A stretch of DNA of 19,145 nucleotides from an uncultured Bacteroidales bacterium (lineage in GTDB: Bacteria; Bacteroidota; Bacteroidia; Bacteroidales; Paludibacteraceae): contig CALCUH010000203.1 of the NCBI GenBank assembly GCA_937907165.1, positions 1-19,145 of the forward strand, in the 5' to 3' direction. The translations under genes were made by a program, and so were the position numbers. The notes under the pieces were generated by a model that was not told the origin of the DNA, did no database searches, and was given only the letters and a program-made list of their open reading frames with translations. Shown one piece after another: positions 15,401 through 19,145 of this stretch. Each line of letters opens with the position of its first letter. Position 1 is the first letter of the stretch.

Positions 15401-18352
15401 GATGGTAACGCTCGCAGTCTTAACGCCAGCCTTCACATTATCGGAACAATATACGACATAATCAGAATCCGGTCTCATAGCCAATCCATCAACAGAGACT
15501 ACGACAGACGGACAATGCGAAGTAGCGTCATAAGTGAACAACGTATCACTCAAAGTCACATTCTCTTCAGATAGTTCAATCGCATTAACAGTCACCGTCA
15601 GCATTCCCAAATTGACGGATGACACGTAATTATTATTCGGCAAAGTGATTTCTATCGTATTAGGGGAAGAACCCACTTGCGTTTGGCTTCCTGTGAAAGT
15701 CGCGGAAAACGTATCTCCTTCCAAGAAGCCATTTCCGATGATTGTGTCTATCACCTGGCATGTTAGAGGTTTACCGTCAAAAGGTTTCGAGCAAGAAGAT
15801 GTGACAAAAAGCACTAACCTTTTTGAAATGGAGAAATAAGCGGTATCCGTAGCAAGCAAATAACCGCCGTTGTTCTTTCCAGAGACAATCACCATCGCGC
15901 TGTCACCCGCATTAACATTATTCACATAGGTTAATTCATACAAACTATCAGGAATCACATCGGAATCCTTTTTCACAACCACAAGCGGTTCATATGGTAA
16001 TCCGTCATATGTATGAGAAGTGGGATCCACTTCAATCTCATAATCATCGAGTGTAGTCTGCGTAACCGTCAATGTACCATATTCGACGTGAATATCATAA
16101 TTAGACAATGAGACACCTGGCGCAGGCGTATATGTAAAAGTATTTTCAATGCTTCCGGCTTCCGTCAACGTGGCGAAATCGGAGAAAAAGAACTCATCGA
16201 CACCCACCAAAGAACCCGAAGATAGAGAGACATGCTCACTAGACAAAGGAGCGCCATCATATACTTTAGAGTCTGACGAAGAGGTGAACGTGATCGGACG
16301 CGGAGTTACCATCAACGCGCCAGTCACCATTGTTATTTCGTAGTTGCTCAACGAAGTCCCCATAACCGCATTCACAGAAAACGTATTCTCCACCGTATCC
16401 ACATTAGTCAACGATGCGAAATTGGAAAAATAGATGGAATCGCTTGCCACCAAAGATCCCTCCACCAACGAAGCGGAAGGGGCGGACAATGCCAACCCGT
16501 CATATTCCTTATAAGAGGAATCGGACGCTATCGTAATAGGACGAGGCAACACACGGACAGAGACGCCTTTAATTGTGTCGACATAATATCCGGGAATCAA
16601 CGGATTGAATATCAGATCAACCGAATAGGAACCGGCAGGTAAGACATCCCCAGCTCGGAGAGTCTCTCCACTTTCGTTCATGGCGCTCCATGTGCCATAG
16701 ACATCCGCGCCGCCCTCAAAGGCGCTCATCAACGTATCTCCATAGTAAATCGGATGAGCGGTAGCGTAAGCATTAGGGGAAATATTCTCTTCAACCACAC
16801 CGACAAACACCACTATCTTCTTCTTCGAATCATTATTCCACTCATCTACCAAAGAAACGGAAATATCATATTTGAAATTACCAATAGACCTCGCAATGCT
16901 ATATCTTCCAAAGACCTCAAGATATGCTTGTCCATTTATCACCTTAAAATCAGACACATTCGCGGAAATTGAACTTACACGGACCTCATCTTCTTCCGGA
17001 TCCATATAGTCAAGAGGCAACTGATAATAATATTTTTCGGGATCATTAGGGTCTTTCCATAGGACAGAGATGTAAACACTATCGGATAGCAATATAGGAG
17101 ACTGATTCTTTTTCAACGTCACGAACACCGGTATGGAGACAGGAGCAGCGATTCCATCGCTTACGGTAATAACCACTTCCCAATCAGTATCCTTATTCAC
17201 ACTCTTACCCACATAATATATGCTATCATTCACCACCTCAAAATCCTTAGAATACTTTTCTGGCAATGAAATGGATAATCGGTCACCATCCGCATCAATA
17301 ACAGAAATTGGCACCAAAACCCTATTACCCGATCCATCAATGGAAACCTGCGTAGGAGTGATGATTGGCGCATGATTCGGCAACACCTCAATCGTCAGAC
17401 GGGAAGTGTCCATTCCCGGAATGAGTTCGGAAACGGAAATCTCGGGAGAACCCGCATATTGGTCACTCACCGCATAATAGATTTCGGAGACTTTGCCCAC
17501 ATAATTCTTATTCGCCGTGAAAGAGTAGGAACCATCCGCCTTCAACGTGAACGAGCCACAGGCCTCACTCTTATCATTGTAAATTGTATATGGAGTGTCT
17601 AAATCACCATAAAAGCCATAACCCATGTAACCTAAAACGGACAGAAGATCTCCATCTTTGTCGACATCATTCTCCAACAAATTTCCTGTCACCACATGTC
17701 CAGCTACGACCGTAATGACATCGGGCTCAAGATCAGGAGCCGAATTGACAATAAAAATCGGAGACGGCAAAGACGATAAATTATCATTTGTCATTCCTGA
17801 ATATTCCGTCATAGGATTAGGTGTCCCGCCCGCATAGGAATTATTAGCGTCCACCTCGTAAACATCCGCCGGACGCATAACATAACCGACAGGTTGCGCA
17901 TTATCGTGCGCCAAGGAGGATTCCACATAACCGGTCACCTTAACCGTGGCGTTTTTACCGTTCTTCAAGGAAAGCATGCTGCCAGACACGGCACAAGCAG
18001 GATCGTCGGAAGTAATCAGCTCGACACCTGTGGAGACGAATCCTCCATCAGGGAAGGTAACACCTACGAAAACATTCTCCGCATCGGCGTCTACCATGAC
18101 TTGCTCCCCTTCGTAAAGGGTCACGCCGCCCGCCTTATTCGTCACCTGCAACGTGAATGTCAAGTTCTCCCCCACTCGAACGCTTCCCTTATCACAAGAG
18201 AAGGAGGTGATTCCCAAATCCAAAAAATGAGGAGTCGCATCTTCTGCCTTAACGGATTGAATATTAGACGATATGAAAGACAAAACAACCATTAGACAGA
18301 TGCTGCTCATCTGACGTAAATGTTTCACCATAAGCCTTAATTTTTTGCACAT
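6476..18352 (-). CDS. Giant T9SS-exported multi-repeat surface protein (putative adhesin or stalk), 3,958 aa
   Basis: One uninterrupted frame encodes a protein of roughly 430 kDa made almost wholly of beta modules. The order is: signal peptide (1-36); a beta-sandwich region of no recognised family (about 40-200); three cadherin-like modules (about 203-520); an Ig-like spacer (521-601); 22 MBG/YDG-type modules (602-2478), interrupted by a second Ig-like spacer (2231-2309); a GTYYVRY linker (2479-2558); eight and a half alternating InlB-type repeat units (2560-3706); Ig/PKD-like modules (about 3710-3880); and a T9SS type A sorting domain (3885-3958). Proteins with such C-termini cross the outer membrane through the T9SS and are then attached to the cell surface or released. 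Repeats of these families occur in bacterial surface proteins and often serve as stalks or adhesive arms. No catalytic domain is visible. ATG 18352 and the in-frame ATG at 18331 (Met8) are both possible starts; either leaves a complete signal peptide. The ligand is unknown. Confidence 0.9.
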   Translation of the reverse strand: MCKKLRLMVKHLRQMSSICLMVVLSFISSNIQSVKAEDATPHFLDLGITSFSCDKGSVRVGENLTFTLQVTNKAGGVTLYEGEQVMVDADAENVFVGVTFPDGGFVSTGVELITSDDPACAVSGSMLSLKNGKNATVKVTGYVESSLAHDNAQPVGYVMRPADVYEVDANNSYAGGTPNPMTEYSGMTNDNLSSLPSPIFIVNSAPDLEPDVITVVAGHVVTGNLLENDVDKDGDLLSVLGYMGYGFYGDLDTPYTIYNDKSEACGSFTLKADGSYSFTANKNYVGKVSEIYYAVSDQYAGSPEISVSELIPGMDTSRLTIEVLPNHAPIITPTQVSIDGSGNRVLVPISVIDADGDRLSISLPEKYSKDFEVVNDSIYYVGKSVNKDTDWEVVITVSDGIAAPVSIPVFVTLKKNQSPILLSDSVYISVLWKDPNDPEKYYYQLPLDYMDPEEDEVRVSSISANVSDFKVINGQAYLEVFGRYSIARSIGNFKYDISVSLVDEWNNDSKKKIVVFVGVVEENISPNAYATAHPIYYGDTLMSAFEGGADVYGTWSAMNESGETLRAGDVLPAGSYSVDLIFNPLIPGYYVDTIKGVSVRVLPRPITIASDSSYKEYDGLALSAPSASLVEGSLVASDSIYFSNFASLTNVDTVENTFSVNAVMGTSLSNYEITMVTGALMVTPRPITFTSSSDSKVYDGAPLSSEHVSLSSGSLVGVDEFFFSDFATLTEAGSIENTFTYTPAPGVSLSNYDIHVEYGTLTVTQTTLDDYEIEVDPTSHTYDGLPYEPLVVVKKDSDVIPDSLYELTYVNNVNAGDSAMVIVSGKNNGGYLLATDTAYFSISKRLVLFVTSSCSKPFDGKPLTCQVIDTIIGNGFLEGDTFSATFTGSQTQVGSSPNTIEITLPNNNYVSSVNLGMLTVTVNAIELSEENVTLSDTLFTYDATSHCPSVVVSVDGLAMRPDSDYVVYCSDNVKAGVKTASVTIHQVEGGNYMFDDFVSHFSISPAAVTVTEKSIDSKTYDGKTDAVGSVLNVAGVINGDNVNVSAACQFRDANVGTDKKVDIQYELTGTDKVNYYLVSAADSSSDGVITPLEAELSWSLPDSFSYDGMEKSVSAMVSNVVAGDRVNVVAYENATAVEVGEYLAEAKTLDNENYVLPASATHKWMITPVEIDADITLVNDSFLYDGTPHRPDVFVMVGSDTLEGSAYDVTYVDNVNAGDSAWVIVSGKKNGNYIIATDSLNFKIGKRHLLFTSSSCDKIYDGQPLTCEMIESVSGDGLVDGDTYDVTFGASQTNVGSANNEFNVIFPIDNYEVEKKEGLLTVTPLVITLDDSMVVLSDTSFIYDATAHCPTVTITYDSFLLEFARDFTVECLNNVPVGEAELVIKSVANSNYSFSDFISRFRITPALVGIETLTLSPKIYDGTTSADVIVQSVSGVVVGDDVSVTATGLFDDKNVGDKKRVDLSFSLDGTSASNYLLEIRDSTLNDGVISPKEVTIVWSTPNTFVYDKTEKSMSATVQDLVEGDVVTLTYAGVTTATEVGDYVAYVLSLGNDNYSLPANDSTSWSILKVTSKPVITVNDKGLRYDGKPQIPTLMLTVDGDTLSESDFTFSCLNNIDAGDSAMVIVSAIVGESHPYAFATDTAYFSIAKRDIVYISVEDSKEFDGTPLISEVAYLLMAKQLVAGDVPTITFTGSQLNVGNSDNLFTVTFSKDNYNVEYHYGSLTVTPKTVDLKKENIVWNDTAFNYSGYEQCPTAIITTDDSLVMRENLDYEIRCSDNVNAGNDVATATIVAKSDGNFIFSDYTTHFSILPSVIRVVDSTVMEKVFDGTDSASVIVNAVSGVSNADSIVVVPFAVYDNASAGVNKTVTIHYEMRGDNLSNYVLAYDSVVYENGVVQPRTVLLNWSEPDTFLYDGLKHGVSATVETDLEGYSLSITDIGNDSAISAGTYVAKVLGLDNADFVLPENDSLTWVIVRNVIDSSMFILSQSEFIYDGQTHPAEFVSDYLPLITEGGDYSVSYKLAAEGQSWLDFPPANAGVYDVRVKIINDDFGDGEFVVGSIEIHAAPITAMPVFADTKVYDQSDSVHFVSGIEGLYTGEDVSIISSASYDTSSVDASVIIFSHVLTGTDVANYYLTNPSDTVPASILPKLVRIEGTTVEGKNYDGNDRADAVMGTVISGVLGDDEVFAEIAEAKFATPMYGNDIPVYVNYRLTGSDAANYLAMTDTFTAHISRPAVTASWFLEDTCYGDAVVGYNPVAILDEEGIDGSLSYFVDDVLVDSGYVIPVGTHKLNVVFTMSDGMEIPCGVTDMRVSRRYLSLESVVANPKKVYDGTDTLLSLNTDSVLIGVVGDDDIHLNTLEARYDKIYAGNRTITFSCTLRGGDTASYLVEDFEMPGVISKRYIKLMAYDSTKIYDGMPLLFDSVTIGGLGLVDGDTLIAHATGTITEPGYTLNEIAFYFIDDSLDACYDPETSRGILTIKKIPQDAPVITPIAESVPGALDGRMIGLELDMEMRSDDDSVYALVTDVDSLFVPGTYYVRYPELQYYAASADAIVVIEAAPTEYYVGLSSSDTLMGSVLGAGIYPYSDTVIISADPKLGYHFVAWNDTIVESQFSFVLTTDTSFVASFAPNDYLLSLMDGVDTLKQIVLPYGTIITDSIIGIVPEKLGFDFNGWSSSLPIALEPNDMTLMAQWNRKYYHVTVDTIYEHGKASANFVNPVAFEDSVLVIATPSVGYHFAGWNDGVLTNPRTVLIQSDTTLSSLFAPNDYSVFFMNGRDTLKSLTVVYGDTITSDSITITPEKYGHDFAGWDPALPVAVAASDMEIQAKWTKKHYMVSVDTSDVSGKVTLLFSNPVAFGDEVQLSVEPIAGYHFVSWRDGSRENPRSLVVVRDTMLAPIYAINEIDLLLLDGEEIVKTISLKYGDTINESVIDTFLVKTGYDFAGWIPSLPIVAGDDDVILKTSWNKKKFNLNIDSVADYGKVISDFENPVTYGDTISVEAVSVEGYHFASWSDGVTENPRSIAVTDSFSLSAQFEPNQYMLIVMSEDDTIKTTPIFYGDTIYEDSLDVTPLKTGYELVGWTPQLPIVVGLENVVLDAQWNIRTFIVSTDSSLLSGSLSMEKENPVRYGDSVMLTATPFEGYHFVAWNDGDSINPRVISVVSDTFFSALFEQNRYNVFVLSEGDTLLDFVRAYGDTITDDSLIDVVPTKKGYDFTGWNVSLPFLLGASDTTIEAQWTIRQFSLTLDVDTMRGSVLADYVNPVDYGEMVEINAIPASGYHFVGWSDGYLSNSRSVRVVSDTVLSPLFSPNQYELTIVDEDEILSQITVSYGDTIKEDMFQFDLENEGYDFIGWSKDIPFVIDTADVWVETVWNIRSFELTIDSLFENGAVTVDHTNPIAYGDTVILMVESSEGYHFVYWNDGDTINPRSVVVVSDTSFYPIFYPNNYRMILVSDGDTISSSSVTCGDTIKEEFITVHPGKIGYDFMGWSPNLPLKVGTDDVILNAQWQIKTFNLTMDTLLENGLIHVESDSVISYGDTITLTAVPVEGYRFRTWNDGDRTNPRKVVVTSDTAVVPVFSCNIYSLIAMNGEDTLNVYPVLYGDTIRHESLDRLSPVKWGHQFVGWDAEFPIFMTSHDTVLHALFEPLIYTVVAKINGNVGSVEGEGNYTFEEMADLTATPNPGYHFVSWGNGDTTINIRFKVTSDTIVSALFAKDIDELMVDTLLVPAFGYCPNTEDVIRYTLHNSASPTEYRILFSDEAKAVGFEDVDFTPTLEENEVKIVVPDCAANTYHASVQFANADKSVTPFFDVEIKVNLPSDYIVDIWSDVVSVINTENLFYQYQWFHNDVRIGGATMPYYCEKKGLSGNYYLEVKTVDGRQLHTCKKWFNNGNNTSLSVYPNPTDGETTVELSVDNGSTHNLVVTNASGIVVLSTSFTGKKAHVDFGKFASGTYVVEVDGLSVKEIRK
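6479..6700 (-). other. T9SS type A C-terminal sorting domain (residues 3885-3958 of the giant protein)
   Basis: The final 74 residues carry the standard Por-secretion-tail pattern: SLSVYPNPTDGETTVEL, then LVVTNASGIVVL, a DFGKFASGTYVVEV strand, and a basic end (VKEIRK). In Porphyromonas and Flavobacterium such domains direct export by the type IX system and are usually cleaved by the PorU sortase when the protein is attached to surface lipopolysaccharide. This is the strongest evidence for the destination of the protein and for a T9SS in this organism. Confidence 0.93.
7235..10675 (-). repeat. Tandem array of eight full and one half InlB-type double repeats, period 135-136 aa (405-408 bp)
   Basis: Units start at residues 2560, 2693, 2828, 2963, 3098, 3234, 3369, 3504 and 3640 (last one half only). 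Each full unit has two half-repeats. The first carries a YGD(T/S) strand, then GYHF-x-x-WNDG and a NPR turn (like the divergent InlB B-repeat, Flg_new_2). The second carries DTL/DTI, YGDTI, then G-Y/H-DF-x-GW and a LP turn, ending in a W-(N/T)-I/K-R/K strand (like the Listeria-Bacteroides repeat, Flg_new). Spacing is 135 or 136 residues for seven successive steps, so there are almost no insertions or deletions. Unit 1 lacks the NPR turn and unit 9 keeps only the first half, so the array edges are degenerate. Confidence 0.9.
10919..12433 (-). repeat. Post-cassette MBG/YDG modules with second Ig-like spacer (residues 1974-2478)
   Basis: After the three five-module cassettes there are five more modules with the diagnostic aromatic-Asp-Gly turn at residues 1990, 2077 (DQ instead of DG), 2160, 2327 and 2411. 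The ones at 2077, 2160 and 2327 resemble the cassette E type (LTGTD or LTGSD followed by NY). The last one resembles the C type (LVDGDTL). Between 2231 and 2309 lies an Ig-like spacer (CYGDAVVGYNP, VIPVGTHKLNVVF) that resembles the spacer at residues 521-601 before the first MBG module. Confidence 0.75.
12434..13648 (-). repeat. Five-module MBG/YDG super-cassette, copy 3 (residues 1569-1973)
   Basis: Modules B3-C3-D3-E3-F3 are anchored at residues 1584, 1662, 1745, 1825 and 1911. Order and spacing match copies 1 and 2. It is the most diverged copy: module C3 has lost both cysteines, and D3 has NYSG in place of YDAT. Confidence 0.8.
13649..14848 (-). repeat. Five-module MBG/YDG super-cassette, copy 2 (residues 1169-1568)
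   Basis: Modules B2-C2-D2-E2-F2 are anchored at residues 1184, 1260, 1343, 1420 and 1506. Each lies 400-402 residues after the matching module of copy 1. Shared landmarks are NVNAGDSA and ATD (B), PLTC and GSQT or ASQTNVG (C), YDATAHCP (D), KNVGDKKRVD (E), and WS-P and EVGDYVA (F). Confidence 0.85.
14849..16051 (-). repeat. Five-module MBG/YDG super-cassette, copy 1 (residues 768-1168)
   Basis: Modules B1-C1-D1-E1-F1 are anchored by the aromatic-Asp turn at residues 782, 858, 941, 1020 and 1106. The five module types differ clearly from each other but recur in the next two copies in the same order, so the unit of duplication was the whole block of about 402 residues (about 1.2 kb). Confidence 0.85.
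16052..16549 (-). repeat. Pair of MBG modules before the cassettes (residues 602-767)
   Basis: Two adjacent modules share RPIT, then (K-x-YDG) at 614-619 and 695-700, a FSNFASLT or FSDFATLT strand, ENTF and SLSNY(E/D)I, ending in a LMVTPRPIT or LTVTQTT strand. The period is 81 residues. They resemble the cassette C type but lack its cysteines. Confidence 0.8.
16793..17746 (-). other. Cadherin-like module region (residues 203-520 of the giant protein)
   Basis: Three consecutive beta-sandwich modules begin with SAPDLEPD, NHAPIITP and NQSPILLS, the usual N-x-(A/S)-P openings of cadherin-like or tandem-95-type domains. The first has the NLLENDVDKDGD loop (224-235) and the second IDADGDRL (352-359). 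In known cadherin-like domains such acidic loops bind calcium. The third has a weaker DPEEDEV (451-457). Confidence 0.7.
18245..18352 (-). other. Signal peptide of the giant protein (residues 1-36)
   Basis: A basic start (MCKKLRLMVKHLR) is followed by a hydrophobic stretch (SICLMVVLSFIS) and a SVKA cleavage site before EDATPH. This is a Sec signal peptide, as needed before T9SS export across the outer membrane. The N-region is longer than usual, which leaves room for Met8 as the true start. Confidence 0.8.
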
Positions 18353-18459
18353 ACTTTGTTTCGTTTACTACGCATTCATCAAAAATCAGCGTTCGCCCCT
18401 CCACACCAAATGTTCCAAACCATACGTTTTTACTGGCCATGAGCGGCATATAGAATACG

Positions 18460-18467
18460 CAAATGTA
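18460..18467 (-). promoter_or_regulatory. Bacteroidetes -7 promoter element TACATTTG for the giant protein/OmpA operon
   Basis: Read leftward, 18467 to 18460 is TACATTTG, an exact TAnnTTTG match. It would give a leader of about 100 bases before ATG 18352. No convincing -33 TTTG is present at the usual 19-21 base distance. Confidence 0.5.
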
Positions 18468-18538
18468 AAGATAACAATTCATTTTATTTTTCCATCTTAT
18501 TTATTTATTTTTTTTCATAAAAAAAAGCAACTCACGAG

Positions 18539-18550
18539 CCCATTTATGGG
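18539..18550. promoter_or_regulatory. Short inverted repeat CCCAT-tt-ATGGG in the divergent gap
   Basis: A perfect 5-bp inverted repeat with a 2-base centre lies about 40 bases upstream of the hppA -7 element and about 70 bases upstream of the leftward -7 element. A run of seven A follows it. It could be an operator or a small hairpin; nothing else supports a function. The rest of the 376-base gap 18353-18728 is A/T-rich with the two promoter motifs and a small frame noted separately. Confidence 0.2.
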
Positions 18551-18591
18551 AAAAAAAGTTTCAAATGATTATTTTTCCTCAAAAAATATTT

Positions 18592-18599
18592 TAACTTTG
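18592..18599 (+). promoter_or_regulatory. Bacteroidetes -7 promoter element TAACTTTG for hppA
   Basis: TAACTTTG matches TAnnTTTG and stands 129 bases before the hppA start codon. It would give a leader of roughly 120 bases. The upstream region is very A/T-rich and no clean -33 box is seen. Confidence 0.55.
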
Positions 18600-18602
18600 T
18601 AA

Positions 18603-18725
18603 ATGGAGTTATCGAAAAAGATGACGTCGGAAAAGATATACTACCGGACGACGACAAAGAGTGTGTTGATGCGTAGTGACAGTGGATGTGTAATATTCGA
18701 TTTACATGAATTAATAATTATATAG
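18603..18725 (+). CDS. Possible 40-codon leader ORF ending 3 bases before hppA
   Basis: An ATG frame at 18603 runs 40 codons (beginning MELSKKMTSEKIYYRTTTKS, ending HELIII) to a TAG at 18723-18725, three bases before the hppA ATG. The internal ATG at 18621 would give 34 codons. Because 18603 lies only three bases past the -7 element, transcription probably starts after it, so the 34-codon version is more likely if anything is made. I recognise no family. It may be untranslated leader sequence that happens to be open; the close stop-start spacing is the only positive sign. Confidence 0.2.
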   Translation: MELSKKMTSEKIYYRTTTKSVLMRSDSGCVIFDLHELIII

Positions 18726-18728
18726 CTT

Positions 18729-19145
18729 ATGGGAAATTTATTTTACGCAGTTCCCATCGCGTCAGTCTTGGCGCTGGGATTCGCATTCTTCTTCTACAAA
18801 TGGATGAAGAAAGAGGATGAGGGTACAGATTTGATGAAAAAAATCGCTCAGTATGTCCGGGAGGGAGCGATGGCTTACCTCAAACAGCAGTACAAGGTAG
18901 TCGGAATCGTTTTCGGAGTCTTAGTTGTCATCTTTGCCATCATGGCATATTTCGGTCTTCAGAATCCATGGGTTCCATTCGCGTTCCTTACAGGAGGTTT
19001 CTTCTCCGGTCTAGCCGGTTTCTTCGGCATGAAGACCGCCACTTACGCTTCCGCCCGCACGGCGAATGCGGCGCGTGAATCGCTTAACAGCGGTTTGAAA
19101 GTGGCTTTCCGCTCAGGCGCCGTAATGGGTCTCACCGTTGTGGGT
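18729..19145 (+). CDS. hppA: Membrane-bound ion-translocating pyrophosphatase, N-terminal 139 aa (cut by window end)
   Basis: This family (H_PPase) couples pyrophosphate hydrolysis to pumping of H+ or Na+ across the cytoplasmic membrane and has about 16 membrane helices in roughly 700-750 residues. Only the first 139 residues are in the window. Helix 1 is at about 3-23, with a short cytoplasmic segment containing IAQYVREGAMAYLKQQY (39-55), a stretch typical of the family. Helix 2 is at about 57-76 and helix 3 at about 82-102, followed by the family-typical TYASARTANAARES (105-118) and KVAFRSGAVMG (124-134). The residues that bind pyrophosphate/Mg and those that decide Na+ versus H+ specificity and K+ dependence lie further on and cannot be judged. 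The ATG at 18729 places helix 1 right at the N-terminus, as expected. It is divergent from the giant protein gene. Confidence 0.95.
   Translation, partial: MGNLFYAVPIASVLALGFAFFFYKWMKKEDEGTDLMKKIAQYVREGAMAYLKQQYKVVGIVFGVLVVIFAIMAYFGLQNPWVPFAFLTGGFFSGLAGFFGMKTATYASARTANAARESLNSGLKVAFRSGAVMGLTVVG

Noticed and set aside
7235..16549. Regularly spaced repeats considered as a CRISPR array or DNA satellite
   Set aside because: The periods (405 bp, 1.2 kb) are multiples of three, the similarity is at protein level, and the whole region is one open frame.

Overview
The window looks like a chromosomal segment from a Bacteroidetes bacterium, most likely order Bacteroidales. The evidence is a C-terminal type IX secretion system (T9SS) sorting domain, several TAnnTTTG promoter elements of the Bacteroidetes type, Bacteroidales-style outer-membrane beta-barrels, and a membrane pyrophosphatase. 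Family or genus cannot be resolved from this sequence. There are no rRNA or tRNA genes, CRISPR arrays, transposases or phage genes.

Layout from left to right. Positions 172-3668 hold three leftward genes: a small outer-membrane beta-barrel protein, an S66 LD-carboxypeptidase with an intact Ser-Glu-His triad, and a secreted lamin-tail-domain protein with a FlgD-like C-terminus. A strong hairpin terminator (103-143) ends this group. Divergent from it, 3816-4826 (+) encodes aspartate-semialdehyde dehydrogenase (asd), followed by its own terminator (4845-4875). Next come two leftward genes that probably form an operon: a giant 3,958-residue surface protein (18352 to 6476) and, 41 bases after its stop, an OmpA-family protein with an N-terminal barrel (6434 to 5076), closed by a terminator at 5019-5053. 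At the right edge the divergent gene hppA, a membrane-bound ion-pumping pyrophosphatase, starts at 18729 (+) and is cut by the window end.

The giant protein takes up 62% of the window and is its most remarkable content. After a signal peptide it has cadherin-like modules with DxDGD-type acidic loops, then 22 MBG/YDG-type beta modules, then eight and a half tandem units of about 135 residues in which two InlB-type half-repeats alternate, and finally a T9SS type A sorting domain. Inside the MBG/YDG region, five distinguishable modules (called B-C-D-E-F here) recur in the same order three times with a period of about 402 residues, a higher-order tandem repeat. Paired cysteines inside particular modules are kept or lost together, which suggests module-specific disulfides.

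Proposed working picture (inference): the giant protein is exported through the T9SS and attached to the cell surface as a long beta-rich stalk or adhesin. The co-oriented OmpA-family protein links outer membrane and peptidoglycan and may assist or anchor it. The other genes are housekeeping (lysine/threonine/methionine/diaminopimelate biosynthesis, muropeptide recycling, pyrophosphate-driven ion pumping) or envelope proteins.
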